Shown one piece after another: positions 1 to 7,938 of a DNA stretch of 64,000 nucleotides. A program made the position numbers and the translations under genes. The notes under the pieces are model-generated. The model had not been told where the DNA came from. It did not search any database and saw only the letters and a list, made by a program, of their open reading frames with translations. Position 1 is the stretch's first letter; every line of letters begins with the position of its first letter. This stretch comes from G942493375 sp942493375 (lineage in GTDB: Bacteria; Armatimonadota; UBA5829), in assembly GCA_942493375.1 (NCBI GenBank), contig OW818698.1, positions 6,758,001-6,822,000 of the forward strand, read 5' to 3'.

Positions 1-2
1 GC

Positions 3-1109
3 CCTTCAGTCTTTATCGATCCACATGCCCCAGCAGATAAACGCTACAAGGCATTCGGATTCATAAATGTTGGAACCATGCAGGAACGCTACAAGTTCCA
101 CAAAGCAGAACACAGTGGATATTATGCTGCTCATTCGAGTGATGGTCTGCACTGGACATTAGATTCATCGGAACCAGCATGGCCTTATGGCGATGTAATT
201 ACCAGTGCCTGGGACCCATATGCTGACTGTGCAAGGGTGTTCTTGAAGAGAGCTGCAACGATCGGTGGTGTTGGAAGACGATGTGTCTATGAAGCATCGT
301 GGAAAGATGGGATAGTCACACCCGAAGCATCGGCTATTATGCCTGACGAATATGATGACATCTGTGCTCATAACAGAGGATTCCAGTCAGCTGACTATTA
401 TGGAATGGGAGTGATGCCCACATCAGGACCAACTATAGGATTTTTGTGGAATTTCAGGCATATGTCTCCACTTGTTGGTGGATATGCAAATATGGGGCGA
501 GTCGATTTATCTTTGGTTTATCAGTCTGAGAGAGGCGCGAATTGGAGGCATGTGTATGGCAGGCCGGACTGGCTGTGCGCTGAGAATGCCCCGGAATGGG
601 CCAGAGGCGCTCTTTACACGTCTTCAAGTCCATTAGACGTAGGTGGAGAGACCTGGCTGTATTTTACCGGCACTAGAGACAGGCATGGATGGACCGGGAT
701 TGACCGTGGCTACATGGAATATTTGGACACTCTCAAGGGCAAAGGCGGGTTCGCTCAGATAGGTATTCTAAAATGGCCAAAAGATCGGCTGATAGGATAC
801 TCGACAAGTCTGCGAGACCGAATAGAGATCCATACTGGATGTCTGGGATTCAAAGGTGAGATAGCTGTAAACGTCAAAACCCGGGAATCCGGAATGGTTC
901 GTGCCCGTGTTATGAATGGCGTTGGCGTAACTGTTGCAGGATATGACTTCACTGACTGCGATTCATTCAGCGGTGACTTCAAACACCGTGTGATTTCATG
1001 GCATGGAAAATCAGAGTTGCCTCATGTGCCCAACGACTACATTATTGTTGAAGTTGAAGTCACGGACGGTGCGATTTATGCATTTGATCTGAAATCAACC
1101 AACGGATAG
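3..1109 (+). CDS. Glycosidase-like five-bladed beta-propeller protein, 5' end outside window
   Basis: The reading frame is open back to the first bases of the window, so the ATG at 78 is internal. Residues upstream of it (VFIDPHAPADKRYKAFGF) match the usual blade start of GH32/43/68-like propellers, and YYAAHSSDGLHW is a typical propeller repeat. The last third changes to a beta-sandwich of the type that follows such propellers (IGILKWPKDRL, then DCDSFSGDFKHR and a final IYAFDL). It probably acts on glycans, but substrate and catalytic residues cannot be named from this part. No export signal can be judged because the N-terminus is missing. A C-GCAxxG-C-C gene follows on the same strand. Confidence 0.75.
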   Translation, partial: PSVFIDPHAPADKRYKAFGFINVGTMQERYKFHKAEHSGYYAAHSSDGLHWTLDSSEPAWPYGDVITSAWDPYADCARVFLKRAATIGGVGRRCVYEASWKDGIVTPEASAIMPDEYDDICAHNRGFQSADYYGMGVMPTSGPTIGFLWNFRHMSPLVGGYANMGRVDLSLVYQSERGANWRHVYGRPDWLCAENAPEWARGALYTSSSPLDVGGETWLYFTGTRDRHGWTGIDRGYMEYLDTLKGKGGFAQIGILKWPKDRLIGYSTSLRDRIEIHTGCLGFKGEIAVNVKTRESGMVRARVMNGVGVTVAGYDFTDCDSFSGDFKHRVISWHGKSELPHVPNDYIIVEVEVTDGAIYAFDLKSTNG

Positions 1110-1152
1110 TTTTAATAGTATACTGTTTCTCAAAAAATCAGGAGATATGTTA

Positions 1153-1611
1153 ATGTGCGATAGATTAGCTTGTAAGAAAGCTGAGGAACTATTTAATCAG
1201 ACATTTAACTGTGCGGAGTCTGTGCTTGCAGGAGTCGCTACCGAACTGCAGGTGGAGTCTGATATTATACCTATGATTGCATCCGGGTTTGGAGCAGGGA
1301 TTTCCCGCCATGGAGAGACTTGTGGTGCTTTAACTGGAGCTATAATGGCTCTCGGTTTGAAATATGGACGGACTACACCGGACAATGCAGCAAAAGCAAA
1401 GCTATATGCTATGGTTGATGAGCTGTGGACCGACTTTGAGCAGGAATTCGAGCATGTATCATGCAAGGCTCTGACTGGCTGTGATATGATGACCGATGAG
1501 GGTGCGAAAGAGTTTGTAGCACGGGATCTCCACCATACCCTCTGCCCCAAGTTTGTTATCTGGGCCGCAGAACGCACTATGTCACTTATAGACTCCAAAA
1601 GTGGTGACTGA
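1153..1611 (+). CDS. C-GCAxxG-C-C family protein
   Basis: A 152-residue protein with the spaced cysteines of the C-GCAxxG-C-C family: an early Cys in FNCAESV, the CGALTG core after GFGAGISRHGET, then SCKALTGCD and a late HTLCPKF. Members are predicted to bind a redox centre, often near electron-transfer genes, but their role is not established. There are two in-frame ATGs; AGGAG at 1140-1144 sits 8 nt from the ATG at 1153 and only 2 nt from the one at 1147, so 1153 is chosen. It stands alone, ending at a long palindrome that separates it from the convergent oxidoreductase gene. Confidence 0.85.
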   Translation: MCDRLACKKAEELFNQTFNCAESVLAGVATELQVESDIIPMIASGFGAGISRHGETCGALTGAIMALGLKYGRTTPDNAAKAKLYAMVDELWTDFEQEFEHVSCKALTGCDMMTDEGAKEFVARDLHHTLCPKFVIWAAERTMSLIDSKSGD

Positions 1612-1622
1612 GTAACTTTTAT

Positions 1623-1658
1623 AGATATCATCCAATTCAATTGAGTTGGATGATATCT
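1623..1658. terminator. 36-bp near-perfect palindrome between convergent genes
   Basis: AGATATCATCCAA and TTGGATGATATCT flank a TCAATTGA centre. The whole 36 bp is self-complementary except for one T-G pair. It lies between the C-GCAxxG-C-C gene and the oxidoreductase stop, so it probably ends transcription from both sides, although the U-tracts are short. Confidence 0.6.
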
Positions 1659-1671
1659 AATCATGGCTCAA

Positions 1672-2703
1672 TTAGTCTCTGCGGATTGGTATTACTTTAC
1701 CTTCTGCTATGCTCTCAGCCACCGCTTGGGTAAACTCCATATATCTGACTCCATCATCGAACGTAGTGCTGCGGACTGGTTCGATACCTCTTATGGCTCG
1801 AATGAATTCATCTTCCACTTGCCACCCACCTTCAAGTTCCGGAGGAATACTGACCAGAGACATGCTGTCTCCTCGCTTACCCGCTTCCAGTGTATCCCTT
1901 GAGAATCTGATAGTTCCATCGCTGCCATAAACAGTCATTGTGGGAGGTCCAGCAAAACCACAAACTCTGGAAATAGTAAAGTGTGCCATAGCTCCGCAGT
2001 CCATATCGGCAGTTACCTCAAGATGGTCTGGAATCCGTATGCTGCGCAAGATGCCATTGCTATCTTTGCGGGTTTTTACGACGGTTTGTGCATGGGCTGA
2101 GACTGTATTTGCCTCCCCAAGCCACCGAATAGCACATTCATACCAAATCCCCAGGGTCATTGTGTTTAGCCCGCTTAGATCGGCATCCTCTCTCCAATGC
2201 AATGGACTGACCCAGTCCGGGAAATCAGTGCAGTCTCGGACTTCCAGAGCTAAAATATCCCCGAGAAAGCCTGCTGAAATCAACCGTTGTGCCATCGCAT
2301 CTACTCTAAGTGTGACTGGTGCAGGGACGACCTGGGCTATCAGAGATGGTGTGCGTCTGGCTGCATCCCGCATTCTCCTTGCTTCCTCAGCGTTCATCGC
2401 CATTCTGGCCTCACACAATACATGCTTGCCGCTAGCCAGGGCTGCTAGAGTGACGGGACAGTGCAAGTATGGCCAGGTCCCAATCATTATGGCATCCAGT
2501 TCCCTGTCGTTAATCATATCAGTCCAATTATCATATACAGATGGTATGTTAAACTGTCTGGCAACGGTTTCAGTGGACTGTTTTGTTCTATTGCACACTC
2601 CTGCAATGCGTACACCATCAATTGCTTTGAAACCGGGTATATGTCTGGCAATAGTATTAGCCCCAGCACCTACTATTCCTAATCGCACTTGTCCGTTAGC
2701 CAT
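1672..2703 (-). CDS. Gfo/Idh/MocA family oxidoreductase with altered EKP motif
   Basis: A 343-residue NAD(P)-dependent oxidoreductase-like protein, probably acting on a sugar or inositol derivative in the cytoplasm. The N-terminal Rossmann fold shows GIVGAGANTIARHIPGF; the C-terminal half is the alpha/beta substrate domain. The family's catalytic EKP triad is replaced: HVLCEARMA stands where HVLCEKPMA is usual, so the catalytic Lys is lost. I recall this CEARMA variant in other bacteria, so it is probably a subfamily and not decay. The start is the ATG at 2703 because GGAGG lies 7 nt before it; an upstream in-frame start has no such site. A good promoter precedes it. Confidence 0.85.
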   Translation of the reverse strand: MANGQVRLGIVGAGANTIARHIPGFKAIDGVRIAGVCNRTKQSTETVARQFNIPSVYDNWTDMINDRELDAIMIGTWPYLHCPVTLAALASGKHVLCEARMAMNAEEARRMRDAARRTPSLIAQVVPAPVTLRVDAMAQRLISAGFLGDILALEVRDCTDFPDWVSPLHWREDADLSGLNTMTLGIWYECAIRWLGEANTVSAHAQTVVKTRKDSNGILRSIRIPDHLEVTADMDCGAMAHFTISRVCGFAGPPTMTVYGSDGTIRFSRDTLEAGKRGDSMSLVSIPPELEGGWQVEDEFIRAIRGIEPVRSTTFDDGVRYMEFTQAVAESIAEGKVIPIRRD

Positions 2704-2758
2704 TTTGATTCCTCCATTTTTTGAGGTAATGTTGATGTTTGCCAAAATTTAGGCTGAC

Positions 2759-2787
2759 ATTATACTTGCAAGTAGAATATCTGGTAA
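2759..2787 (-). promoter_or_regulatory. Sigma70-type promoter for the Gfo/Idh/MocA gene
   Basis: Read on the minus strand: TTACCA (2787-2782), a 17-nt spacer, and a perfect TATAAT (2764-2759). It lies 55 nt upstream of the start codon, in the gap shared with the divergent orphan gene. Confidence 0.55.
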
Positions 2788-2830
2788 AGATACCAGGTTT
2801 TGTTATGTTCACAGATGGAAAAACTGCATT

Positions 2831-3535
2831 ATGGACGCTATATATAAAGTTAAGGCAGTCAATGAGATTGTCACAAGTAAAGAAACAGGGGCGACCCACA
2901 TAGGTGTCACCATACACTGGTTCTGCGCCGAAAGGAAAAGACCAGTTGTATCTTATGAAGAAGCGATACCTGAATGGGCTGAAATACTTGAAAGTGACAG
3001 CGTCGACGACCGCCAGTTGAGTTATTATAACACAGCATCCAATTATATTGATCAGTATTTTACACGTGATGAAGCCCAGGCACTCTGTGACTATTTGACC
3101 ATTCACCATGCTTCCGAGATTGTATTAGAAGCTATTGAATTACCATTAAATGAAGCCGATGTACCATTTACATCAATACCAGCAGAGCCTGAAGCCGGTG
3201 AAGGTTACGGATTCCTGGATATCCCCGAATCTGATGAATATACTCTGCCTTTTAGTATCCGGGGTTACTTTGACTCCAAATACAAGACCACGCTTGAACG
3301 TTATCAGTATGCAATCACGCGTTCACTTGTTGATTTCAAAACCCCGGCAGTGGGTGTTGACGCAGATAACTTCCAGGAGATGGTTACAGGACTGAAGAAG
3401 CGTTTGATCGAACTGCAGGACTCATTGGTTGTATTGCGTAATGTTTTCGAGATGATTAATGGTGGGAAGTCAAAGCACACGGAATATGACACGATAAACG
3501 ATCAACAATCCCAAATAGATGGCGACAAAAGTTAG
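2831..3535 (+). CDS. Hypothetical protein (orphan, 234 aa)
   Basis: I do not recognise this protein. It has no signal peptide or membrane segment. The N-terminal ~100 residues mix beta strands and helices (VKAVNEIVTSKETGATHIGV, then DEAQALCDYLT); the middle is acidic and Pro-rich (about 112-140); residues ~150-215 are helical and likely a coiled coil (MVTGLKKRLIELQDSLVVLR), followed by a polar tail. Only a weak GGAAAA lies before the ATG. It is divergent from the oxidoreductase gene and is followed by the first copy of the cruciform repeat. Amino-acid composition and codons look like normal coding sequence. Confidence 0.7.
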   Translation: MDAIYKVKAVNEIVTSKETGATHIGVTIHWFCAERKRPVVSYEEAIPEWAEILESDSVDDRQLSYYNTASNYIDQYFTRDEAQALCDYLTIHHASEIVLEAIELPLNEADVPFTSIPAEPEAGEGYGFLDIPESDEYTLPFSIRGYFDSKYKTTLERYQYAITRSLVDFKTPAVGVDADNFQEMVTGLKKRLIELQDSLVVLRNVFEMINGGKSKHTEYDTINDQQSQIDGDKS

Positions 3536-3560
3536 TCTGCCAACAATCGTTTCCACTAAG

Positions 3561-3642
3561 CTAACCCGCATTATTCATGATTGACTCAGCTTTTGTCCCT
3601 ACTGCCGGACAAAAGCGATGTTTGGTGAATAATGCGGATTAG
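3561..3642. repeat. Cruciform intergenic repeat, copy 1
   Basis: Outer arms CTAACCCGCATTATTCA (3561-3577) and TGAATAATGCGGATTAG (3626-3642) pair over 17 bp with one G-T. Inside is a perfect 10-bp hairpin, GCTTTTGTCC (3589-3598) and GGACAAAAGC (3607-3616). The right end supplies the stop codon of the flavodoxin-like gene at 3639. Related copies lie at 4252-4332 and 49966-50046. Confidence 0.8.
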
Positions 3643-4211
3643 CCCAGGACTATTTTTCTAGCCAGTGTTCTGGTGTCATTAATCAACTCTTCGTTATGCT
3701 CTGCATCTGTCTTTTCTAGAAGTCCTATACCCCTTAAACAGTGCATCTCATAACCATACCATTTCAGGAATGCCTCATATTCAGTGTAAACATTCGCATA
3801 CATATTGGAGTTTGGGTCGCCTTGAGTGAGTATGAATACACATTTCTTGCCGGGCTCCAGACGTGAAGGGTTTTCGCTTGTCATATAATCCGGTTTAAGG
3901 AACGAAAATGTCCTGTCGATGAAGCATTTTAATTGACCGGTGATTTGTCCAAAATAAATTGGAGACGTCATGACAAGCACGTCTGCTGCTCTTACTGCAG
4001 CCAGAACAGATGCCAGGCTGTCGTTTACTACACACTCATCTATACCAGTCTTGCATTTCATGCAAGCCTGACACCCCTTGAATACAAGACTGTTCAATGT
4101 AAAGGATTGGATGGAAGCTCCACATGTTTCAGCAGTTTCTGTGAAACTATGAGCTATTTTCGCAGAATTCCCATCTTTTCTGGGGCTTCCCAGTATGCAA
4201 ACAATTTTCAT
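3639..4211 (-). CDS. Flavodoxin-like NAD(P)H-dependent FMN reductase
   Basis: A 190-residue flavodoxin-fold protein of the NADPH-dependent FMN reductase/iron-sulfur flavoprotein type. The FMN phosphate loop is GSPRKDGNS at residues ~8-16, and SPIYFGQITGQLKCFIDR is the second FMN-contacting region. Between them is a CQACMKCKTG segment with three closely spaced cysteines, as in iron-sulfur flavoprotein relatives, although whether a cluster binds is not shown. Probably a cytoplasmic electron carrier or quinone/flavin reductase. AAGGAG lies about 10 nt before the ATG. The stop codon is formed by the end of the cruciform repeat, and another copy of that repeat lies just upstream of the gene. Confidence 0.85.
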   Translation of the reverse strand: MKIVCILGSPRKDGNSAKIAHSFTETAETCGASIQSFTLNSLVFKGCQACMKCKTGIDECVVNDSLASVLAAVRAADVLVMTSPIYFGQITGQLKCFIDRTFSFLKPDYMTSENPSRLEPGKKCVFILTQGDPNSNMYANVYTEYEAFLKWYGYEMHCLRGIGLLEKTDAEHNEELINDTRTLARKIVLG

Positions 4212-4251
4212 TTTATTTAATCTCCTTGAGCAGAGGTCAGAATGATGTTTG

Positions 4252-4332
4252 TTAGCCTGCTATATTTATGAAGTTTCGCTTTTGCCCGGTAGTGGGGCAG
4301 AAGCCGAGGTAATCGTGAGTAATGCAGGCTAG
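4252..4332. repeat. Cruciform intergenic repeat, copy 2 (degenerate)
   Basis: Outer arms TAGCCTGC (4253-4260) and GCAGGCTA (4324-4331) pair, and the rest of the outer stem is worn compared with copies 1 and 3. The inner hairpin GCTTTTGCCC (4278-4287) with GGGCAGAAGC (4295-4304) keeps 10 bp with one G-U, although the bases differ from the other copies. This shows conserved structure more than conserved sequence. Confidence 0.65.
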
Positions 4333-4525
4333 TGAGATTATTATCGTAATCGCATAGAACTAATCTTGATTTATGCATTGGTAATGCAAAATCCTCTGAC
4401 TACATCAATTAATAACCCAGCGAAAATCGACAAAATCTCCCAATTGACCTTGTTTTTCGGTTGAAGCTGCAATTGATATATCATGCTAACCAGCAGAAAA
4501 GGTAATAGTTCAGAGTTGCGGGAAT

Positions 4526-4597
4526 TTGTCATCCTGAGGAACGAAGGATCTGCTTTTCATCCGGGAAAAGCAGATCCTTCGTTCCTCAGGATGACAA
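4526..4597. repeat. Perfect 33-bp inverted repeat with 6-nt loop
   Basis: The left arm (4526-4558) begins TTGTCATCCTGAGGAACGAA and its exact complement is at 4565-4597; the loop is ATCCGG. Each arm also contains a smaller ATCCT...AGGAT hairpin. This TCATCCTGAGGAACGAAGGATC unit belongs to a type of short repeat I know from many unrelated bacterial genomes. Confidence 0.85.
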
Positions 4598-4702
4598 TGT
4601 TTCAATGAAACTGAACTCATATCAGAAAAGTTTCCAATAAAGGCAACTTATCGATATAATGTCTTGCTGGTTAAGATTATTTTTATAGTAAGGATACACG
4701 TA

Positions 4703-5959
4703 TTGAGTTCAGTTTCACGAGAAGCCCGTAGAAGTTACTGGCTGTTTTTTGGGGACGTAACCTGTTTCCACGCAGGCTTTATAATACTGGATGCCTCTAC
4801 CATTCTACCAATGTTTCTGGCAACCCTCACTGGTTCTCCCATTATTATTGGAGCAGTAATGGCTATCCGTCCGCTTGGGATGTTGATACCTCAGATATGG
4901 ACAGCCCACAAATTGCGCAACAGGACCAGGCATAAACCATTCCTGGTAAAAGTTGCTTCTGTATCCAGGATTGGGGTATCGCTGCTGGCAATTGTATTGT
5001 TTGTTGCTGGACCACAGCAGAAGACACTCATATTAATAACATTTCTTCTAGTGTATACCGCACTATGGTTATCTGAAGGTGCAGCAATGGTGCCCTGGAC
5101 TGATATGGTTGCCAAAACTGTTCCTGAACGATTGCGTGGACGGTTGTTTGGTAATACTCAGGCTGTAGGAGCGGCGCTATCTGCATTAGTAGCCCTGTTT
5201 GCTACTACATGGGTGTTATCGCCAAGAGGCCCTGGATATCCTCTGAATTATGGCATTCTAATGTTTATAGCTTCAGCTTGTATGTCTGCCAGTTATGTGT
5301 GTGTAAGTCTGGTCAGAGAGCCTGAGGGTGATGTAGATAATAATGATCTGACAATGAATGAGTATACTGTTTCTCTATTAAGGATGATAAAAGACAATGT
5401 GGAGTTACGCCGTTTCCTGAGTGTTCTGGTATTGTTGGGATGTTTTGGAATGGCACTGCCTTTCTTTATCCTTTATGCTCGTGATGCTTCAGGAATTGCT
5501 GGCTCATCTGTAGGCACGCTTGTTACGGCGCAGGTAATTGGATTGATTGTGTTCACTTCAATAGCAGGATATATAAGTGACCATATAGGACCGCGTGCGA
5601 CTATTATTTGGACTCTGATCTGTGGAGCTATTCCGTGTGGTCTTGCAGCAGCATTCGGACACGCTGGACTTTGGCTGTGGATCGCAGTATTTGTAATGAT
5701 TGGCGCATTCACCGGTTCCATTTGGGTGGGAACAAACAACTACCTGTTAGAAATGGCAGTGCCCTCTGAGAGAAAGAGCTATATCTGCTTGATGCACTTG
5801 TTCAATGGAATGACTGCAATATTTCCGGTGATTGGTGGAGGTGTTGTGCAATGGATGTCTTATCCGGCGGTGTTCGCTGCGACGATGGTTTTATTATTGA
5901 TCAATTTGGTTTTAGCGCTTCGGCTGAGACCGTTGAGAAAAGCGTCAACTGTGACGTAA
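4703..5959 (+). CDS. MFS transporter
   Basis: About 418 residues with roughly 12 hydrophobic segments, typical of the major facilitator superfamily. Signs are a basic loop after TM2 (TAHKLRNRTRHKPF), the RLRGRLFGNTQAVGA segment at the TM4/TM5 region, and a central hydrophilic loop (~210-235) between two six-helix halves. Probably a proton-coupled exporter or importer in the inner membrane; the substrate cannot be told. Two TTG starts are possible. I prefer the one at 4703, preceded by AAGGA at good spacing, over the one at 4664, which would add 13 residues with no ribosome site. The YjbH-like gene follows 24 nt after it. Confidence 0.85.
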   Translation: MSSVSREARRSYWLFFGDVTCFHAGFIILDASTILPMFLATLTGSPIIIGAVMAIRPLGMLIPQIWTAHKLRNRTRHKPFLVKVASVSRIGVSLLAIVLFVAGPQQKTLILITFLLVYTALWLSEGAAMVPWTDMVAKTVPERLRGRLFGNTQAVGAALSALVALFATTWVLSPRGPGYPLNYGILMFIASACMSASYVCVSLVREPEGDVDNNDLTMNEYTVSLLRMIKDNVELRRFLSVLVLLGCFGMALPFFILYARDASGIAGSSVGTLVTAQVIGLIVFTSIAGYISDHIGPRATIIWTLICGAIPCGLAAAFGHAGLWLWIAVFVMIGAFTGSIWVGTNNYLLEMAVPSERKSYICLMHLFNGMTAIFPVIGGGVVQWMSYPAVFAATMVLLLINLVLALRLRPLRKASTVT

Positions 5960-5983
5960 TATACGTGGGTATAAGGAGTTTTG

Positions 5984-6811
5984 ATGAGTAGGATTTGTGC
6001 GTTTATACTGATTTTAGTTGTTATGCTTTGCAGTGCTGTTGTTGCACAGGAAGAGGCTATGCAGAGGCCTTCACAGTCATGGATGGGTCTGACCGGCCTC
6101 TATGTTATTCCGACAGCCCGTGTGTTAGGTAAGAGCACCGCAGCATTTACATTCAGTGAAGCAAAGCATGTGGAATATGTGGCGGGACCATCTATAAGCC
6201 AGCGTTATATGGACAGGCAGATATCTCAAGCCGTTACGGTGGGTGTCTCTGATAATTTTGAAGTCTACTACAGACGAGATAGAAATTTGTATGACCAGGG
6301 AAGTAAAGCACGTATAGATAACACCACATTCTATGATTATGGCCTGAAATGGCAGATAGCCCTTGAGAATGAAGACCGTGGAACTCCTGCGGTTGCCATT
6401 GCAGTAAGGGATCTGGGTGACAATCGCGATTTGGGCAATATTCCAAATGTGCGTAATGGTTGTATAGGATTCTTACTGGCCAGTAAGCGTGTTACAACTA
6501 ATCGGGATTCGGGTCGATTTACCGACTTTACTGTTGGATTGGGGAGAAATTATAAATACAATTCAATGCTTTTCGGCATGGAATGTGCTGTTAGCCCGAC
6601 AATCAGCCTTATTGCAGAAGGTATGAGCAATTCACCGTTTATGAACTTCCGCGACTATACTGCTGCAGGAAATGTTGGTGGACGGTTTGTTTATAATACC
6701 GGTTTCAGGTTATATCCGGATTCTGTGCCTGGGATGGTTGTTGATCTGGGTGTAGTTGGTGATGGAGCATTCGAGTTCTCATTCGGATGGGGTTATGTGA
6801 GAAAACTGTAA
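5984..6811 (+). CDS. YjbH-like outer-membrane beta-barrel protein
   Basis: A 275-residue secreted protein: signal peptide of ~22 residues ending near VVAQ, then GLTGLYVIPTARVLGKSTAA. The GL-x-x-x-PTA pattern is what I associate with YjbH/exopolysaccharide-type beta barrels, where the rest is alternating amphipathic strands (as seen here in VTVGVSDNFEVYYRR, FTVGLGRNYKY, FEFSFGWGYV). The C-terminus ends in an aromatic-rich strand, as outer-membrane barrels do. Likely an outer-membrane protein with a structural or export role; the actual substrate is unknown. The start at 5984 is set by AAGGAG at 5973-5978. It may be co-transcribed with the MFS gene upstream. Confidence 0.6.
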   Translation: MSRICAFILILVVMLCSAVVAQEEAMQRPSQSWMGLTGLYVIPTARVLGKSTAAFTFSEAKHVEYVAGPSISQRYMDRQISQAVTVGVSDNFEVYYRRDRNLYDQGSKARIDNTTFYDYGLKWQIALENEDRGTPAVAIAVRDLGDNRDLGNIPNVRNGCIGFLLASKRVTTNRDSGRFTDFTVGLGRNYKYNSMLFGMECAVSPTISLIAEGMSNSPFMNFRDYTAAGNVGGRFVYNTGFRLYPDSVPGMVVDLGVVGDGAFEFSFGWGYVRKL

Positions 6812-6859
6812 TCGTTGGCTGTATTAAGCTGGAGACTTGCAGTTGATAGTTGGATTTTT

Positions 6860-6928
6860 CGGGAGACTGCTGAGAGTCTCCCTTACAACAATCCACTCTC
6901 CGTAGGGGAGACCCTCGGCGGTCTCCCG
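6860..6928. repeat. Twin-hairpin GGGAGAC repeat between convergent genes
   Basis: Two hairpins, GGGAGACT-gctgag-AGTCTCCC and GGGAGACC-ctcggc-GGTCTCCC, each with a perfect 8-bp stem and 6-nt loop, are also inverted repeats of each other (6860-6883 against 6905-6928, three transitions). They lie between the convergent YjbH-like and cdsA genes and may act as a bidirectional terminator. Confidence 0.75.
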
Positions 6929-6950
6929 ATATCAAAGACAGAATATTGTG

Positions 6951-7796
6951 TTAATTCGCTGGCCAGTGTTTCAGGAATAACGATACATAGTAAAATGCTG
7001 CCGGAGCGGTAAACAATAGGCTGTCAAAACGGTCAAGCATTCCTCCGTGGCCCGGGACCATATTGCCGAAATCCTTGATGTTTAGTTCCCGTTTGACTGC
7101 CGAAGCCGAAAGATCCCCGAGTTGGCATAGAATACCAAACAGAGTTCCCAGAGCAATAGCATGTCCTATGGGCAGATGTATGACTATGGCCATAACCACA
7201 GTGGCTATTATCGAACCAAATAGACCGGCAATCGATCCTTCGATAGTCTTGTTAGGGCTGAGTTTGGGAGCGAGTTTGTGTTTACCGAAGAACCTGCCTA
7301 TAAAATAAGCCGCTGTATCGCAGGCCCATGTACCTACAAATGTCATCATAACAAGCCAAGAACCCGCATCTGCTCTATATCCGCAGACATACACATCCCC
7401 GGGAGCAGCACGCAGGACTACTATGTGCGAGATCAACCACCCAACATAGATAGCCCCAAAAACAGTGGTCCCAACATTCAGCAGGGGAGCTCTATTTTTT
7501 CTGAAGAATTCAACGCAGAAACACAGGATAAGAAACAGCGTAAGCGCAGCAGGGAAGATTGAACTAATGGTTTTTCGTTCGTAGGTGAGGGATGAAATCA
7601 CAAACAGGCCAACGGCTATTGCACCAAGTACGATGATAGGGCTTGCATTTATCCGCTTGGACCCTTCATACAGTTCAAGTACTGCAATGATGGAAATAAT
7701 GCATATTGCGCCTGCAAACCATGTGCGATCAGGGAGATAGACAAGGAATACAGCCAGTGCAATCCCAATTAACGCCGAAAGAACTCGCTTAAACAT
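6951..7796 (-). CDS. cdsA: Phosphatidate cytidylyltransferase
   Basis: Makes CDP-diacylglycerol from phosphatidate and CTP at the inner membrane, the entry point to phospholipid synthesis. 281 residues with about eight hydrophobic segments. The C-terminal signature is complete: SASAVKRELNIKDFGNMVPG followed by HGGMLDRFD. A second conserved part is GTWACDTAAYFIGRFFGKHK and LSPNKTIEGS. In many bacteria cdsA sits between uppS and dxr; neither is here, so the gene is isolated. AGGAG is about 15 nt before the ATG, which is far, but the N-terminus MFKRVLSALIGI is typical. Confidence 0.95.
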   Translation of the reverse strand: MFKRVLSALIGIALAVFLVYLPDRTWFAGAICIISIIAVLELYEGSKRINASPIIVLGAIAVGLFVISSLTYERKTISSIFPAALTLFLILCFCVEFFRKNRAPLLNVGTTVFGAIYVGWLISHIVVLRAAPGDVYVCGYRADAGSWLVMMTFVGTWACDTAAYFIGRFFGKHKLAPKLSPNKTIEGSIAGLFGSIIATVVMAIVIHLPIGHAIALGTLFGILCQLGDLSASAVKRELNIKDFGNMVPGHGGMLDRFDSLLFTAPAAFYYVSLFLKHWPAN

Positions 7797-7889
7797 CGTT
7801 GGTACGAAAAATCTCCTGAAATAAGTACAGTCCTACCGGCTGGAATTATACCATAGTTTGGCAATGAGCACATGTTAACATAAAAAATG

Positions 7890-7918
7890 AGGCACGACCA
7901 ACTTATGTGATCGTGCCT
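7890..7918 (-). terminator. Rho-independent terminator after the first pseudopilin gene
   Basis: On the minus strand AGGCACGA pairs with TCGTGCCT (8 bp) and is followed by a T-rich run (CATTTTTTATG). It lies just downstream of the pseudopilin stop. Confidence 0.8.
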
Positions 7919-7938
7919 AAATACACAATATCTAAATC

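Larger units (their letters stand above)
4212..4702. other. Gene-poor intergenic region with two palindromic repeats
   Basis: About 490 bases without a supported gene, between the divergent reductase and MFS genes. It holds cruciform repeat copy 2 (4252-4332) and a long perfect palindrome (4526-4597), both described separately. The rest is AT-rich and presumably carries the promoters of both genes; I could not pick a convincing -35/-10 pair. Confidence 0.6.

Noticed and set aside
1940..2752. Plus-strand open frame (270 codons) opposite the Gfo/Idh/MocA gene
   Set aside because: The minus strand encodes clear Rossmann motifs with a ribosome site and a promoter; the plus frame shows nothing recognisable.
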